Of a stretch of 64,000 nt of DNA, positions 1 to 13,082 are shown one piece after another. This DNA is from Gracilariopsis chorda. Lineage: Eukaryota > Rhodophyta > Florideophyceae > Gracilariales > Gracilariaceae. The position numbers and the translations under genes were made by a program. The DNA is taken from contig NBIV01000027.1 of assembly GCA_003194525.1 (NCBI GenBank), forward strand, positions 186,001 to 250,000, given 5' to 3'. Every line of letters begins with the position of its first letter. Position 1 is the stretch's first letter. The notes under the pieces are model-generated. The model was given only the letters and a program-made list of their open reading frames with translations, was not told the origin of the DNA and made no database searches.

Positions 1-1101
1 GTGGGTTGCGGTGATGGGTAGGTGCGCATCCAATCATGGTACTAGCAAGGTATGCAGCTTTCCGGGATGTTGCAAAGAGTTTCCAGCTGATTGAAGTGCT
101 TTTGGTATGCAAATCGCTCCCAAACTGCCCACCATATAGCATCGTGGAACGAAGAGATATTTTTGTTCTCCATTTGTGCACAGTTTGTCAGTGTAAAAGG
201 GTCAATCGGAAACGCAGAAGGTTAGAATTGGGTTCTATGTCCAAAGCAGCAATAATCTGAGGTTTTGCTCTTTTGTAAGGTTTCCAGGGGCATAGTAAGG
301 GAATTAAGAAGCGGATATAGTAGGATTCGTCAGGTGTGCTTTGGTAACAATGCGCATGGATGTTTCACAGAAAGTTCGGGAAGTTGTAGATCTTTGGGTA
401 TTATTCTAGGGCTGCAAAATAATTTACCTTGCTGACAGATGTTCTGGTTTTGTGGAGTGTCAATGAGTCTCAACTGAACAAACATTGTAGCGAGCGTCGT
501 CTTGAGAGCAATTGGCTTCATTGGGAACACTTTGATTTGCATGGTTTGCGTATGTTTGGAAAGGGGGATGGTTGATCGTTGAGTATTTTTTCTTTTTCTG
601 GCGCGCTTTTTTTAATAGCTCTTTGGGTTAGTATTCGCGAATTTGGCAGATTAGATGTTTTTCTCTGAGGTTTGGCAGGAAGGACATGGATGAATCCTTT
701 GTACAGTTGGGTCTGCTCAACGGACCACATTCAAACTTTGTGAGCGGATGCTGAACTCAAGCAGCTTCATGCCTGCATAGTTTGGAGAGAAACGGCGACG
801 GGTCTTGGACGGGCAGGCTTTTGAGTAGTTGAAAACCCGTGCTGCGAACGTTTGTTTTCTGCGAAACGTCACTTCCGCGGAGAATATGAAATGACAGTTT
901 ACATTTATTAAAGAATTTAGGCAAGGACAAATCTCGTGTTAATCTCGAGTATAGAGCGCACAAGACTTTCTCGTGTATGTCGTGGACGAGAATTGTAACA
1001 AAAACGCATACAAAATCTCCTCGGCTCACAGAATTTCAAGAGCATTTCCTCGTATATTCTTTGCGTGACATGGGCGTCATGATAATCATTGTCAAGCTTA
1101 C
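1..1101. other. no supported gene
   Basis: Only short, unrelated reading frames on both strands. AT-leaning intergenic or decayed repeat sequence; one end of the inferred Harbinger-like element may lie here, but I could not identify a terminal inverted repeat. Confidence 0.6.
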
Positions 1102-1990
1102 TTGAAAATCATGAACATTTCTCCGTCAGCATCACAAAGTGCAGAAATCCAGGCGCATGGCAACGTTTTCTTTTCACAAGCTCAGCATGATTCTCAAAAT
1201 GAAACGAAACCCACCCAAGGACAGCTTACCGCAGCACCAGGTACGCGACATAAGCACTTTTGCTTCACGGACGCATATGAATTGTTTCTTTTGCGCGCTG
1301 TGCGCACAGAAGATGCTCATGTACCTAAATGGGGCGAGCGTGAACCAACGTAGGAAAGAGTGCTCGAAGCATTCTTGAAACATGTTCTGTCTACAGCGTT
1401 TATATATATGAACCACCCGTCTACCAAAAAACTTATAGATCGTGTCAAGAGGTTGATAAGTATGTTTCGAGGTGCTAATAAGAAACCTTCTGCTGCTTAA
1501 AGAATCACCGAAGACTTTGGAGAGAAAGAATCGTTGCTGGACGATTTGGTCTTAAAAATACATGAAAAATCAGAGTCTACAACAGTTTTGAGAGAGAAGC
1601 AAAGCAAAAACGAAGAAAGGTTAGTAAAAACGGGAGAATATATCAGAGAGAGAGCTCTGAAACGTGCAACCAAAACAGATGAGAGTGACAAAACCGAGAG
1701 CCTATAGTCTAAGTTACGTCCAAAGAAGCAAAAAAAAAGACACCAGCTATGTAGTTCTGAGGACGCAATAGGCAATTATCTTATTGAGCAAGCGAAAGAA
1801 AGCCAAATTTTGGATGCAGAGTGCGACAAACTGGAATGTGAACGATTGGAAGTACAGCAGAAAGAATCTCTACAGCGTTTAGAGCACGATAAGAACGCTT
1901 TGAGTTCGAACAGCGAGAGCTTATGACAGCGGTGGACGAACGATGCAAGATTCTTAGCACAATGGGCCTTTTCAGTCGACATTTACAGTA
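1102..1990 (+). pseudogene. decayed Myb/SANT-like DNA-binding protein (Harbinger accessory type)
   Basis: One continuous protein can be followed through three in-frame stops (TAG at 1351, TAA at about 1495, TAG at about 1708) and one late frameshift near 1,900. The N-terminal third has the look of a Myb/SANT-like domain (FTDAYELFLLRAV, then DAHVPKWGE, a stop where a Trp codon would fit, then ERVLEAFLKH). It is followed by a KKLIDRVKRLI segment, an acidic LLDDLVLKI block and a long charged coiled coil ending near FSRHLQ. Proteins of this layout are known as ORF1 partners of PIF/Harbinger transposases, where they recognise element ends and help import the transposase. The matching DDE transposase is on the opposite strand at 38,622-49,903, now separated by later insertions. 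Recognition is by pattern only. The gene is clearly dead. Confidence 0.7.
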
Positions 1991-2020
1991 GGTGTGATGA
2001 TAAGAAGTACAAATGGCTGA

Positions 2021-2853
2021 TATGAACATCTGTATTTGTTTGGCAAGGTACCTTCGGGTTCAATCCATTCTAAGCAATTCGATGGCGTTTACCTTCAGGT
2101 CGAAGTAATGCAGCGTGTGCTGTATGTGTTGCCGCGTCAAACAAAACGTGCTCCAAACGGACATAGCACTGATAAACCAGTAGAGATCATACTCGACGTG
2201 TATCATGAAGTCTCGAACATTCTACTTGGTGAACGAGCACAGAAATGTATGGGACTTGGTGCTATAGCCATGTGGTCCGGGTCTAATCTGCCCACGGAGT
2301 TCAGGGCAAAGAAGGTGGTGCGGTCTTGTCCATGTGGTGACACACATGCTCCTCGAGAACCAACTGATTACCTTGAGGTGAGGATACCCTACGAAAAATT
2401 CGTCCGTTTCTACCCAGAATCCAGTGGCGCGACTTTGAGCTCCGTGGAAGGTACTCTTAAATCCTCTTCAGAGGCTTTGTGCATGAAGTGGAAGCTCCGT
2501 GGACCTGGATGGATCCAGCTTAATAATGCCGTTCCGTCGCAGGCTAGAATCTCGCATGCGAAGTTTACTCTCTCTGTTGCATCTCCTAATGATCTGCTCG
2601 TTCCGGTCGATTTGGCAGCGGAGGGTGCTGCACCTGTTTCCGCGTTATGTGTGAGTACGAAGACGGTGCTGAGCAGTAAGGCAGGAGCAAACGAAGTCGT
2701 CATGATCTCTGGTCTTTTTCTCGAGATGTTCCTCTAATTCGACTTCTTCATAATGCTCTGGATGTGATACTCATCGTAATGAAGAACCGTTTCTCATCAC
2801 CATTCGATTTGGAAGTAATATGCCTTCATAGTTTTAACTAGGTTCGTAATCTC
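2021..2853 (+). pseudogene. fragment of DNA polymerase alpha catalytic subunit (exonuclease-like region)
   Basis: The frame is open from 2,021 and begins LYLFGKV, then VLYVLPRQ, as in the start of the B-family exonuclease-like domain of the replicative polymerase alpha catalytic subunit. Later landmarks fit the same protein: CMKWKLRGPGWIQL, then ISHAKFTLSV, then VSALCVSTKTV with NEVVMISGLF. The frame stops at 2,735. The homology seems to continue in another frame to about 2,853, ending with FDLEV.CLHSF, which resembles the Exo II region. Only about 270 of the family's roughly 1,400 residues are present, with no polymerase palm motifs, so this is a broken fragment. It sits between a dead Harbinger-type accessory gene and element A, so it may be a captured host gene piece or a truncated host gene. 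Identification rests on remembered family sequence, not a search. Confidence 0.6.
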
Positions 2854-2899
2854 ACACCACACTTTTGATGTGGCGAACCACAAGTTTTTGGCAGTCTAG

Positions 2900-3406
2900 G
2901 ACAGCCATAAATCCCCTAAGCCAGACAGAAGAGACCGCAAACCTCTACGGGAGTATCTCTGGCTAAAGTTCGAGGACGTATTTACGACGAATCAAGTTCC
3001 AAATCTCCCACCATCTCAACTAGAATTATCCCGTTCTTTCTATGACGATAAAGTCTATGAAGTGCCATCCGAACGTTCTCAACGAGAGCGTCTGATGCGT
3101 CGGGAGCATGAACTCTTCTGCGAGGGTCTAGTGCCTCCAGGTCAAGCAAAAGGATACTGGTCTTCCATATTTGGCAATGAGAGACCACCCTTTCCACTAC
3201 AACCCCCGCACATAGCGATTCCTCCCTCACAGCAAATGCAGAGAGCAAAATATGACTACTATGGAAGAACAAAGAGCGCCCCTCTGTACCCGGATCAATA
3301 TCGCACAAATGCACTGCATGTTCGTTTTCAACCACTTCAACCAACCCATGTCGTCCTATACGGACTCATCGCTCGATACAGCTCATCGTACACAAAAGGA
3401 ACATAG
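2900..3406 (+). pseudogene. unrecognised coding remnant
   Basis: The frame is open for about 168 codons with a protein-like composition but no ATG near its start. Visible segments are REYLWLKFEDVF, the charged RSQRERLMRREHELFCEG and GYWSSIFGNE. I do not recognise a family. It follows the polymerase alpha fragment on the same strand and precedes element A, so it could be cargo of the old Harbinger-like element or a displaced host exon. Coding nature is likely, function unknown. Confidence 0.35.
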
Positions 3407-3918
3407 TCTAATTGGAGGCTACGTCCATTCGGCCCATTCGTGCCATTCAAGTGTGTTCAGCATGTAGTCAACACAAAGGACATCGCCAAAGTGGATAGAT
3501 CGGTTGCGCATAGTTGTGACTTGCCTCTCAAATGCTGATTACTGATCAAACGAAAGCTCCAAGATGTTGGATTGGATGGCGGTGTAGTACACCACAGTTA
3601 GAAACAGCAACACAAGCAATGCAATAAAAGGCAGTAGGATTCAAAACTTAGAGCATTGAATGCAAATTAAGACTTGCTTGTTCTCCTTTTTCAATGCGGA
3701 TTTCGAAGTTGAGAAACAACGCAGATACAACGTAGAGAAATGCAACAGGAAATTGTCTCACACATAGTAGTCTCTAAAACGCATATCTTCTCCATATCTG
3801 CTTCAGATATTTGTAGTTCCGCTCTACAGAAGTACTAATTGCATTCATCGAACTGTTTTAATTCCGCCTGTTCTTTGTAGCACTCTCTTTATAAACGGCT
3901 GTTTGTAGCCATGGTCTT
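3407..3918. other. no supported gene; left flank of element A
   Basis: Non-coding flank. The last five bases (3,914-3,918, GTCTT) match four of five bases after the right LTR of element A (37,533-37,537, GTCTC) and are the likely target-site duplication. Confidence 0.55.
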
Positions 3919-4691
3919 TGTAGTGCACGCCTTCTGTGGGTATATCTTGAGTACTTATTAATTTTCCGATTGTTCGGCTCATCTACAATACTGTGGAATG
4001 GCTTGGCTGGATGCACCGTGGCAACGGACTCTGAATGTGTTATACGGATGCGCCACTCTAGTGGATAGGTTTTTCCTATATATTTATTTATTAATTTAGT
4101 TATTACAGGGGGATCGTTAGTAGTTAGTGCGCCGGCGAGTTGCCGTTGCACCATTAAACAATCCCCAACAAGGGACCCCAACCTGGGGATTTAGCTCTAG
4201 ACCTCACCGCCTTCGTGTGTTCTCTACTCCTCTTTGGAACGAAGCAGCGTAGCATACGGAAAATCTAACCACCATGCCTATCTAAATGACCCGAGTACTC
4301 AGATTGTTATTCCGAATGTCTTGGTGTTTGCCTTATATAAGTTTTATTTACTGGAAGTGCCGTCAGACTTCATCACAACACTCGTGACTCAGCTCCACCT
4401 TTCGTTTCCCTTTACAATGTGGCTTTCCAACGTCCCACGGCTCGTGTTCACGCGCACCACTAACTTGGACACCTCAACCCTCTAAATTACGACCACCCCC
4501 ACACACTGCTCTTGCGGATACCTGATTTTTGTCTCAACCTCCTTGCGAAAGTCGCGACGGATGGCCTTGGCTTTATAACCGGACATATTCGTGCCACTTC
4601 TGGGAGGGCTGTACCCAACTGGGCACACCTGTTACGAGGAAGGATCCCGGATGTCTTTCGGTGCACACCCACTTCCGGGCATTGCACTAGA
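3919..4691 (+). repeat. 5' LTR of element A
   Basis: Starts TGTAGTGCACGCC and ends GCATTGCACTAGA (decayed from an original ..CACCACA). It is paired with 36,759-37,532 and is related to the LTRs of B: both share a CCCCAACAAGGGACCCCAAC block and a GC-rich hairpin near the TTAGTGCG motif. Confidence 0.85.
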
Positions 4692-4694
4692 AAG

Positions 4695-4715
4695 TGGTCT
4701 CCCGGCCTGGAATCG
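4695..4715 (+). other. primer binding site of element A
   Basis: Starts TGGTCTCCCGG three bases after the LTR. About 21 bases are complementary to a plausible tRNA 3' end (T-loop, T-stem, acceptor ending GGGAGACCA). The acceptor end resembles tRNA-Tyr; the exact tRNA is inference. Confidence 0.6.
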
Positions 4716-5099
4716 GTTTTGTGTTTTGGTCCCTCTTTCGTGGCTTTGTTTCTTTTGTTTGTTTTCCAGACGGTTCCGTTGTTTTCTCGTCGTAACTGTT
4801 GGCACTCATGCAAAGAAAGCCCTCCTCTGCGTAGCCTGCGACTATGCGCAGCCGCTCCCACAATAAGGGAGATAAACTGGAAGTTCGGTTCGTTTTTCGG
4901 ATCCCGACTCGAGCTAAATCCGGCCATGCTGGGGGGGCTCGTCTAGAGCTTCAAACCCAGCCCGGGAACCCCAGCACTCTACGTTGACCCTGTTATCGAA
5001 TGCCGTCAATGGTGCTCATCCTGCTCGGGCCGTGGCCGCCCCCGCACCTGGACCTCGTCTGACGGGCGATAACATCCCTCAGGAGAATTCCCTGTAGGA

Positions 5100-6940
5100 T
5101 CAGGTTCACGCTCTGTAGACCACCCACAACACCCTTGTGGGGGAGTTACAAACCTTCCATGAGAAATTGATGCACACCCCAACAGATTTGGTCGCAGAGG
5201 ATCTCCGTATCTTACGGTCGGATCTCAACTCTATGCTAGAGCGTTTGGGGCAAACCGACACCTTCATAGAAGGAGTTGACTCTTGAATCGATCCAGTTCG
5301 TGACCGTTTCGATACGTTAGAGCAGTTTATCCTCATGGATAAACCGTCCCAGAATGATCCGGCACCAGCTGCGTTAGACCAAGAGCAGCATGCTGGAAGA
5401 ACGAGATCACTCGGATTCTGATTCTAAATCATCATCGGATTCATCCGGAAACGGGTCACATGGTTCTATTTCCTCGGAATCTGATTTGGAGGACGAGAAA
5501 CGAGGCCTTCCTTCCCACTCTAAGTGTTCATCTGCCACCCAACGTGTGATCCGGGCCTGCAGCAAGAAGAGAAGACACCCTGGCCTCAGGGAACTAAAAC
5601 CAACGAACCCGTTGTATAGGAAACTGTTTTCATACCGGTACTACCGGCTCCAATATTCCTCTTTAGGACTTACACCCCGTAGCACGGGTAAAGTGAAAGA
5701 GCGCATAAAACGTATGCAACTCTCACTGCGTAACCAGTATTTTACTGGAGAAGACCCAATTATGATGGTGGACTTTCTTTCCGTCTTTTTAGTGGAAGCT
5801 GATATCCTCAGAATGAATAAGGGACAAGCCTATTTGGCACTACCGTACTTCTTACGGGGAGTGGCAGGGAACCAGTACAACTCTGTCAGAAGATCATCTC
5901 GTGCCTCAGAGGGAGGATTAATCTGCTGGATGGAGGCTGTGCAATATCTATTGGGCTCATATGCCACCAACACTGCCATTCAGGGGGCAATCCTCGATTT
6001 GTGAGATAATCGTCGGCACTCAGGCGAGACTGAAACCGACTGGTCGGTGCGCCTTAACAAATACTTTCACCGTTGCGGGAATGTATACCCTGCAGGGTAA
6101 TGTTGTACCTTGTTCATCGATGACCTGGACCCAGCAATCCGGAGTCTCGTCACTAGTTACCAAAAGGACAAGCAGAGATTCACCTACCTCGAGCTTGTTC
6201 AACACGCTCGAGCGGAGGGGGATGCTCTTCAGGAAGAACTCCAAATCATCGGTCTAAGCCCGCCAATGCGTTGGTGCTGGAGAGTGATTTCTGATTGCCC
6301 TCGCTTTTAGATGGTAGAACCCCCCAACAAGGATACAACACCGTGTATTTATGGCAAGGAAATGGTTTGTCCATACCAACCACGGACTAACCGTCAACGA
6401 CGGAGGACACGTTCGAAACGGCGCAAGACAACCCCGTACTGTACATGGGGAACAATCGCGTTCAGCCACCACCAGTCCCGTTTATGAACGGTCAATCCGG
6501 TCATCAACGGCCTGGAGGCAATGAGACCAGCGCTGCCGTACGCTTCTACGATGCTTGGGATATAAACCGGCGCGTCGCCGTGTTGGCTGTAATTTGCCAC
6601 CTTTGCTACACCCATGGCCATACACTCCCTCAGTGTATTTTCTTACTGAAGGATATGGCCAAGTTGGTGGGAAATTATGAGACACTCACTCCAGAGAAGA
6701 AACGTTCCATCCCCACTGCTTCCTAGCTCCGTGCAAAAACGGACTTCTGGCATGCCTAGCCACATATCCTGCGTGCGACGCTAGCTTCAACTAACCCGAT
6801 TTGGGAAATCGCGCAAACTTCCGAAGCAACCACAGCTTGTGCAGATAAGAGCTCCGGCCTCGGAAAGGAAGCTCTCGTGGTCGAGGATTCTGTATTACCA
6901 CCTACGGCGGGAACCTCCCAAGAAAAATAACTGAGGCAGT
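5100..6940 (+). pseudogene. gag: element A gag, decayed
   Basis: This is the Ty3-type capsid/nucleocapsid gene. The best preserved stretch is 5,390-6,004, with a Ser/Asp-rich segment, then HPGLRELKPTNP, then the capsid core with NQYFTGEDP and GQAYLALPYFLRG, all matching the intact gag of element B. Frameshifts near 6,000 and 6,110 break it. A later part (6,445-6,726) carries the zinc knuckle CHLCYTHGHTLPQC (CX2CX4HX4C). The frame ends at a TAA near 6,930 at the same place as in B (gaa aaa taa here, gaa aac taa in B). No intact product is possible. Confidence 0.85.
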
Positions 6941-9900
6941 CTCCCCTTTTGGAGAGGCGTCCTCAGAGATGAGCTGTTGATACCCGAGGCGTCGTCGCCC
7001 CGCTCCCCAGTGAAAACACTTTCAAGGAAAGACACTGCTGTCGCGGACTCTGCACAGCTTTCTGTGCTGCGTCGCCCGTGAATACGGAGTAAAAACCCCC
7101 AGATCCTGGATAGAGTCTTTGTCATGGCCATGCGCAACTACCAGTTTTATGCCGACCGTGGCCTTGACATCCATTTTACAGTGCCATTTCTAACAGTACT
7201 GGACACAAATGCAGGCCCCAAATTCATCGCGTAATAATTGCTACCCCCACAGATGCGGTCTGGTATCCGTTCCGAAACGGTTTTCGACGTTGCAGATGCG
7301 AAAACTAATCCATTGGAGATGGTGCGTACCATCTACTTAGTCTTGTGGTTGGGCAACTCGGTGGTGAAGCTCGAATTTATTGTTTGTCGGTCATTGGCCA
7401 CTCCAGTCATACCGGCATGTGGGTACTGCGACAGATTTGTTGACGCAATCAGGCCCCACCTTAGGCATGCAGAACTCGACGACAGATCGTCAGTCCCGAT
7501 CGTCCGTCGCCCGCCGAAGCGTGCTTCACAGACAAGTCCCACGACTTGCTGCGCAGGAACCACCCCCAGCATCTCGCAAGTCCATCAAACTTCGAATCGC
7601 AGTCTTGGTTCTTATACCGCTTGAGTCCCAAGTCTGTGTGCAAATCAATTGCCGTCAACACGGTCTTCGGGTTATTCAATCTCTGTCCTTGTTGTACGAG
7701 AAATACCAGCTCGCGCTGGTGAGTGGAATGGTGTTCACGCTACCCCGAATGCTCCTTTCTGAATAAGAGTTGCCAATCTTGGCCAGCGCCCCAAGTATCT
7801 GGTAAAGAACAAAGTAATTGGAAGTGCCCCTCCCCACCCCCTTTGGATGCTCCGGAGGAAGATGACGACCGCCGACGTTCTCAGAATCGCCGCCTCCTCT
7901 GAGGAAGCCACCCCCACCACCGACAAAATATCATCAAAGGAGGGGGAGGAAACCGTTGTTTTAACGTCGCACACCATGAATAACTAGGAACCGACGGCTA
8001 CCTCTGTACCACAGGACAATGCTGCAGCAAGTTCTAAGCGAGTGGGCCCCATAAAGGCACTTTAAGATATAGACCTCGGCCATATGCCAGAGTCAAACCG
8101 CCACAACTCCGTGCAATGCTACGGGAACCTACACCGATAGAGGATGGCTTGCCCGGTGAAAGTAATGCTACGGAACACCGGAATGATTTGTTAGCGGGGG
8201 CAATTCCGATGGCCCAACCTTCTTACGGGGCAGGAGATAAAGCTCGGAAAGAGAAGCAGTCCCAGGTGGACCGAATGCACCGCGCAGGTGTGATAGAGCC
8301 CGCTGAATCACCCTGGGCATCCCCAGTTGTACTTGCTTTATAGGCCGACGGAACCTGGAGGTTCTGCTTCGACTATCGCCCGCTCAATTCTTTGTCCATT
8401 AGGGACACATATCCCATGATTCATATAGACAGGTGCATCGATTCCCTTGAAGACGCTGCCGTGTTCACGGCTTTGGATGCCAATTGGGGTTATTCGTAGG
8501 TCCCTGTTAGACAGGATGATCGCGATAAAACCACTTTCACCTGCCACGCAGGATCATACCATTTCAAACGGATACAGTGTGGTTTGACCAACGCTCGCCC
8601 TACATTTCAGCGTGCAGTAGATATCCTATTCAACCGCTTCAAGTGGCGAAGCTGCCTGCTCTACCTCGATGATATTATCATCTTCTCCAATAATTTGGAC
8701 CACCATCTCACCCATCTCAGGGACATTCTGACCGTGCTCCGTGATGCGGTAACTACCCTCAAGTAGGGGAAGTACGAGTTTTTCACAGATACTTTCAAGT
8801 ATCTGGGAGATATCATCCGTCCGGAACGGGTAATGATCGAGAAGGCTCGAGTTAAGTCCCTCGCTGAGGCTAAGGAACCCCGCTCTCAAACGAAACTCTG
8901 CTCCTTCTTGGGGATGGTCAACGTCCACCAACGGTTTTTTCCGAACTTTTCGGATATCGCGGCTCCTTTGAACGCGCTATTACGCAAGGGAAATCCCCTA
9001 ACTGGGGAAAATTCACACTGGAGCAATCGGAAGCGTTTCAATGCTAACAGGAGGCTGTCACGTCATCAATTACATTGTCTTCACCGAAACTGGGACTCCC
9101 GTACTCCGTGGACACAGATTCGAGCCACAATCAATTTAGTTGTGCTCTTTTCCAAACCATCCCAGAGGGGGACCGAAGGCCAGTTGGTTGTTGGTCACGC
9201 TTGCTCAATGTCCACGAGAGGAATTACTCTGTGTCAGAGAAAGATTGTCTCGCCATCATATGGGCCATTTCCACCATACGCCTCTATCTTGTGGGAGTTC
9301 AATTTATCGTAAGCACGTATCATTCCTCGTTCAGGTGGTTAATAGACAAATCCGATCCCTCGGGCCGCCTTATGCCCTGGAGACTCCGCCTTGCAGAATA
9401 TGACTTCCAAGTCTTATATGAAAAGGGTGCGCTCAACACCCATGCGGACGCTTTGTCGCACTTACTCACAAATGGAGAAGTGCTCCCAACGGAGGATGAA
9501 AACATTCCATGCTTCATGGCTGAAGAACTGGATGACCCGGAGTGGACGTTTGAAGAATGACCGGAAGACTGGGATGATATAGCCGACTTTGACAACTTAC
9601 TCGCATCCCGCGAGACCCCTGAAAACCCCTAACAGGGAATTTTTGTACGGGTTTTACTGGAGGACTTGATCCGTGAACAATTCGGTTACCCCTCCTCTAT
9701 GAAGATTCCGGCCCGTTTAAATGGTGGTTAGGACCTCCCTTTCGAGGTGAAAGATAAAGGCTACCTCGTTTGGTTGGTTGGAGCTCGCCCACATATTGTT
9801 GTACCTCATTCTATGCAGTCGCCATTGGTACATCTCTCGCACTATGCGAAGCTCAGTGGCCACGTAGGTGAAAAGAAGCGCTTCCTAACCCTACAAAAGG

Positions 9901-11919
9901 CTTTTTACTGGCCCGCCATGGCCACTGGTTGCTGTGAAACTATGCAGTTTTGTACAAAATGCTCGAAGAATCGGGTGAAGCTCTGCAAGATTGCGAAGAA
10001 AATGGAGTTATTTCCTGCTATGGCACCACTCCAGTTTATTGCTATCGATATTCTTGGACCTCTTCTCACTACAAAGAGAGGAAACAATTTCTTACTTGTG
10101 ATCACTGAACGCTTTTAAAAGCTGGTTCGGACTGTCCCTCTTCGAAGACTAACCGCTTCCACGGTGGCCAAGGCTCTGGTAACGCACTGGATATTTGCTC
10201 ACGGTCTTCTTGTGGAGTTGCTCTCTGATAACGGACTACAGTTCGCATCCTACGTCTTCCAGGATGTTTGTCGCACCCTGGACGTGAAGAACCTGTTCAC
10301 GATTACCTACAATCGCCCAGTGTAATGGCCATGTCGAACAATTCAACCGGCCCTCGTTGGCCTTTGTCCGTTCCTTGGTTGCTGATCACCCCAAGACTTG
10401 GGACTTGTATGCAGATGCTTTAGTATTTGCATATAAAACGCAAGTCCACCGGACCACCGACTTGTCACCGTTCGAATTGGTTTTATCTCATTCACCTCCG
10501 CCTGTGGCGTTAGAATCCCATTCCATCTTGGACAATTTCCTATCTATGGGTCGCTACCACCAGGCATGGAAGCGATGGATTACTAAACTGGTCCCGAAAG
10601 CCCAAAAGTAGATGCAATGCTCACAAGCCGCGAACAAGCAGGATTTTGACGCTCGTTTACGAGATAATGCTCCCGGAATTCGGGCTAGTACCTACCTCTT
10701 AATACGTAAGGAATATTATAACGCGGAACGGGAGAAGCGTCACAAACTTTTGCCTCTGGTGGATGGATCATTTAAAGTGGTATATGCTAACTCTGACACC
10801 GTCGTAGTGGAAATGGGCAATGCACGGGAGCAGATGTCACGCGATCGTGTTGTACATGCCCCTTTTCTCTCCTGTGAGGTCGTCCGGGAAACAGGTAAAC
10901 CCGCCTCTACAGACTCTGCAACGCTGGAAGCCCCCGGAGCAAATGGAAGGACTACTCTACCATACCCTATCAATGGCCTCTCAGATTTACCGACTTTGTC
11001 GGAAACCCCGGCTCAGCCAGATCATTCAGGTCCAAATGGATCATTCATTACTCCTAATAATACCGCCTCTTCGGCACACATGTACACCAGCCATGCGGGA
11101 TATCCTACTACCACTTCCCTTGCACCTTCTAAGGAGGAGTACGGAACCTATCGCTACGATGTAAATTTACTACCGTCGCAACGGGATGTGAGCCGTGGAA
11201 CACGGGAGTTCGATGAAGCCTCGCAATCTCTCAAACAGAGTTCCAAAACAAAGCAGTTACATCATTTAATACAGGAGAGTAGACCAACATCGCAGTCTGC
11301 ACCCAGAACCAGGGCAATTCCCTGAATTAGGATAGCGGTATCGTTCCGCAATCCTCTCACCAGGGTGTAGTCACAGAACCGTCATCAACAAAATTTCCCC
11401 CCAAAACGGACTAACCAGCATCATCCAAAACGCTGGTAGCGGGCATTGCACGCTTCGGAAAACCAGCTACTCTGGAAATTGAAAAGACTCTCTTGAGGGA
11501 AGAAAACAAGAATTCACCTTTTGCAACTCAATTCCCTGGCTCTACAGCCCCAGACTTGGAAACCGTTACTAACGGGAATGTTTTCCGAACTTCAAAAATC
11601 GAAGTGCTGCAAGTCTCCGCGCAATCGCAGTAGTATACCCGTCTTGAAAAAATACGGTGGCATCGGCAGGGTTAATCCGGTCGTCCCAGACGATGCACCT
11701 CGTGAAGAAGAATTCAAACCCCAATTAGAGGCAAAGTTCCCGTACAGTGTGTCCAAGGCGCCAGTTGTACACGCCCCATCAGGAAGTTTGATGCAACACA
11801 CCGGAGCACCGGAAGTAACAGCCGGATACCGGGTGCCATCCAAAGCATTTCACAACTCAGCCGGACAGTATAAGGCCCATGAAAAGTGAGGCGGAACGCA
11901 AAGAAGCAGTTCAGAACAA
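6941..11919 (+). pseudogene. pol: element A pol, decayed (protease to linker)
   Basis: Protease: LDTNAG (from LDTGAG) is followed by two consecutive TAA codons at 7,232-7,237, the first at the site of the protease-frame stop in B. Reverse transcriptase: from about 8,116, with the catalytic box YLDDIIIFS near 8,660 and premature stops near 8,341 and 8,764. RNase H: about 9,060-9,470. Integrase: from about 9,747, with the zinc-binding N-terminal part, then AIDILGPLLTTKRGN, and breaks near 10,117 and 10,325. Post-integrase linker: 10,612-11,889, rich in Ser, Thr and Pro. Element C entered at 11,925. The missing end, the chromodomain, resumes after 34,811. Everything aligns by eye with element B's pol. 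Confidence 0.85.
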
Positions 11920-11924
11920 CATGT
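11920..11924. repeat. target-site duplication of element C, left copy
   Basis: CATGT directly before the C LTR. The same five bases follow the C right LTR at 34,807-34,811. Five-base duplications are usual for Ty3/gypsy integrases. Confidence 0.85.
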
Positions 11925-12865
11925 TGTGGTGCAACGCAAAATGCGTGGAAATAAGGATGATGCTACTCATAGGAGTGCGACGCAGTTATCGTGACTGCTC
12001 TACCGTATATGAGTTAGAATTGTACGATTTTATGCCAATGGGATGGTTCACTGTGTGAAGGCGCACCTAGGAGCGTAGGAATCTAGAATGGATTGCAGGA
12101 TGAGTGGACGTGTGCGCACGTGTGCGACAGCACTATGTAGTGCTATGTTTTACTTGGGTTAACCCTTCAGGGTGCCTGACACTGGCCTGGTCACGTGTCT
12201 GGAGCTCAGGAGGTGTGCAATGTTGTATTTAATTATTATAGTTTATTATGCTAGTGTACCTACTTAGCTGAGCGCGACTTCGTCGTCGCGAGCATTAAGA
12301 AACGTTAACCCGAGACTTCGGTCATTCATAACTGCTCAGTTGGCCTGAGGTATCTGGCTCTGGATTTTACCGTCCTTGCGCAGTGTACTACTCCTCGCGG
12401 ATGGTCACTGCATTTGGGTTGCTCAATTCAACCACTCGGTAGACATAAAGATACTCTGTGTTATAACTGTCGTGTGACATTTATCTACCGTGTGGTACTG
12501 GTATTGCCCCTGTATTGGGTAATTTTTCCGCTACATCTCGTGCAGGTGCACCCTCCATTGGGTCTGTTTCCGCTTTCCGCACGACCCGCCGGGTGGGTTT
12601 TCCCCATGCTCGGAAGACACCCTTCACTGGGTACATTCTAAACCGCCGCATCGCATGGCACACTGGTCTCTGGGTTTACCGTCTTTCTGGCTCCCGTCCA
12701 CCTTTCGGTATCCTCCCCTGTGGTCAATCCGAAATACCTACGGAGCTACGGAGTTATGCCCTTTTTAGAGGTATACAGAGGGCTCTGCTACTGGGTCTGC
12801 CTTTACAGGGAGCAAGTCCCCTGAAAACTTGAATGTGATACCCAACCTATGGGTTTTGCATTACA
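11925..12865 (+). repeat. 5' LTR of element C
   Basis: A 941-base direct repeat of 33,876-34,806. Ends with GGGTTTTGCATTACA. Contains several short inverted repeats of the ACCC..GGGT type and a CGCGAC..GTCGCG stem near 12,273. Confidence 0.88.
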
Positions 12866-12867
12866 AG

Positions 12868-12888
12868 TGGTTTCCCAACCTACAAAGA
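12868..12888 (+). other. primer binding site of element C
   Basis: Begins TGGTTTCCCAACC two bases after the LTR. It looks like a mutated version of the A/B primer site (TGGTCTCCCGACC in B). Confidence 0.5.
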
Positions 12889-13082
12889 TTGCACCGTGCG
12901 TGGTTAATTCAATGGAGTAATCATAATTGGCTCACTTCGAATAAAAAGACTCACGTGAAATTCGAAGAACTGGTGATCAGTTAGACCATCTTATGGTGTT
13001 CGAGTGGTCTCGGTGAAGATATGTTTTGTGTTTTGTGCTCCGTTCTTCGGTTATCTCGTAATTGAGCTCTTCAGTACTCTGA

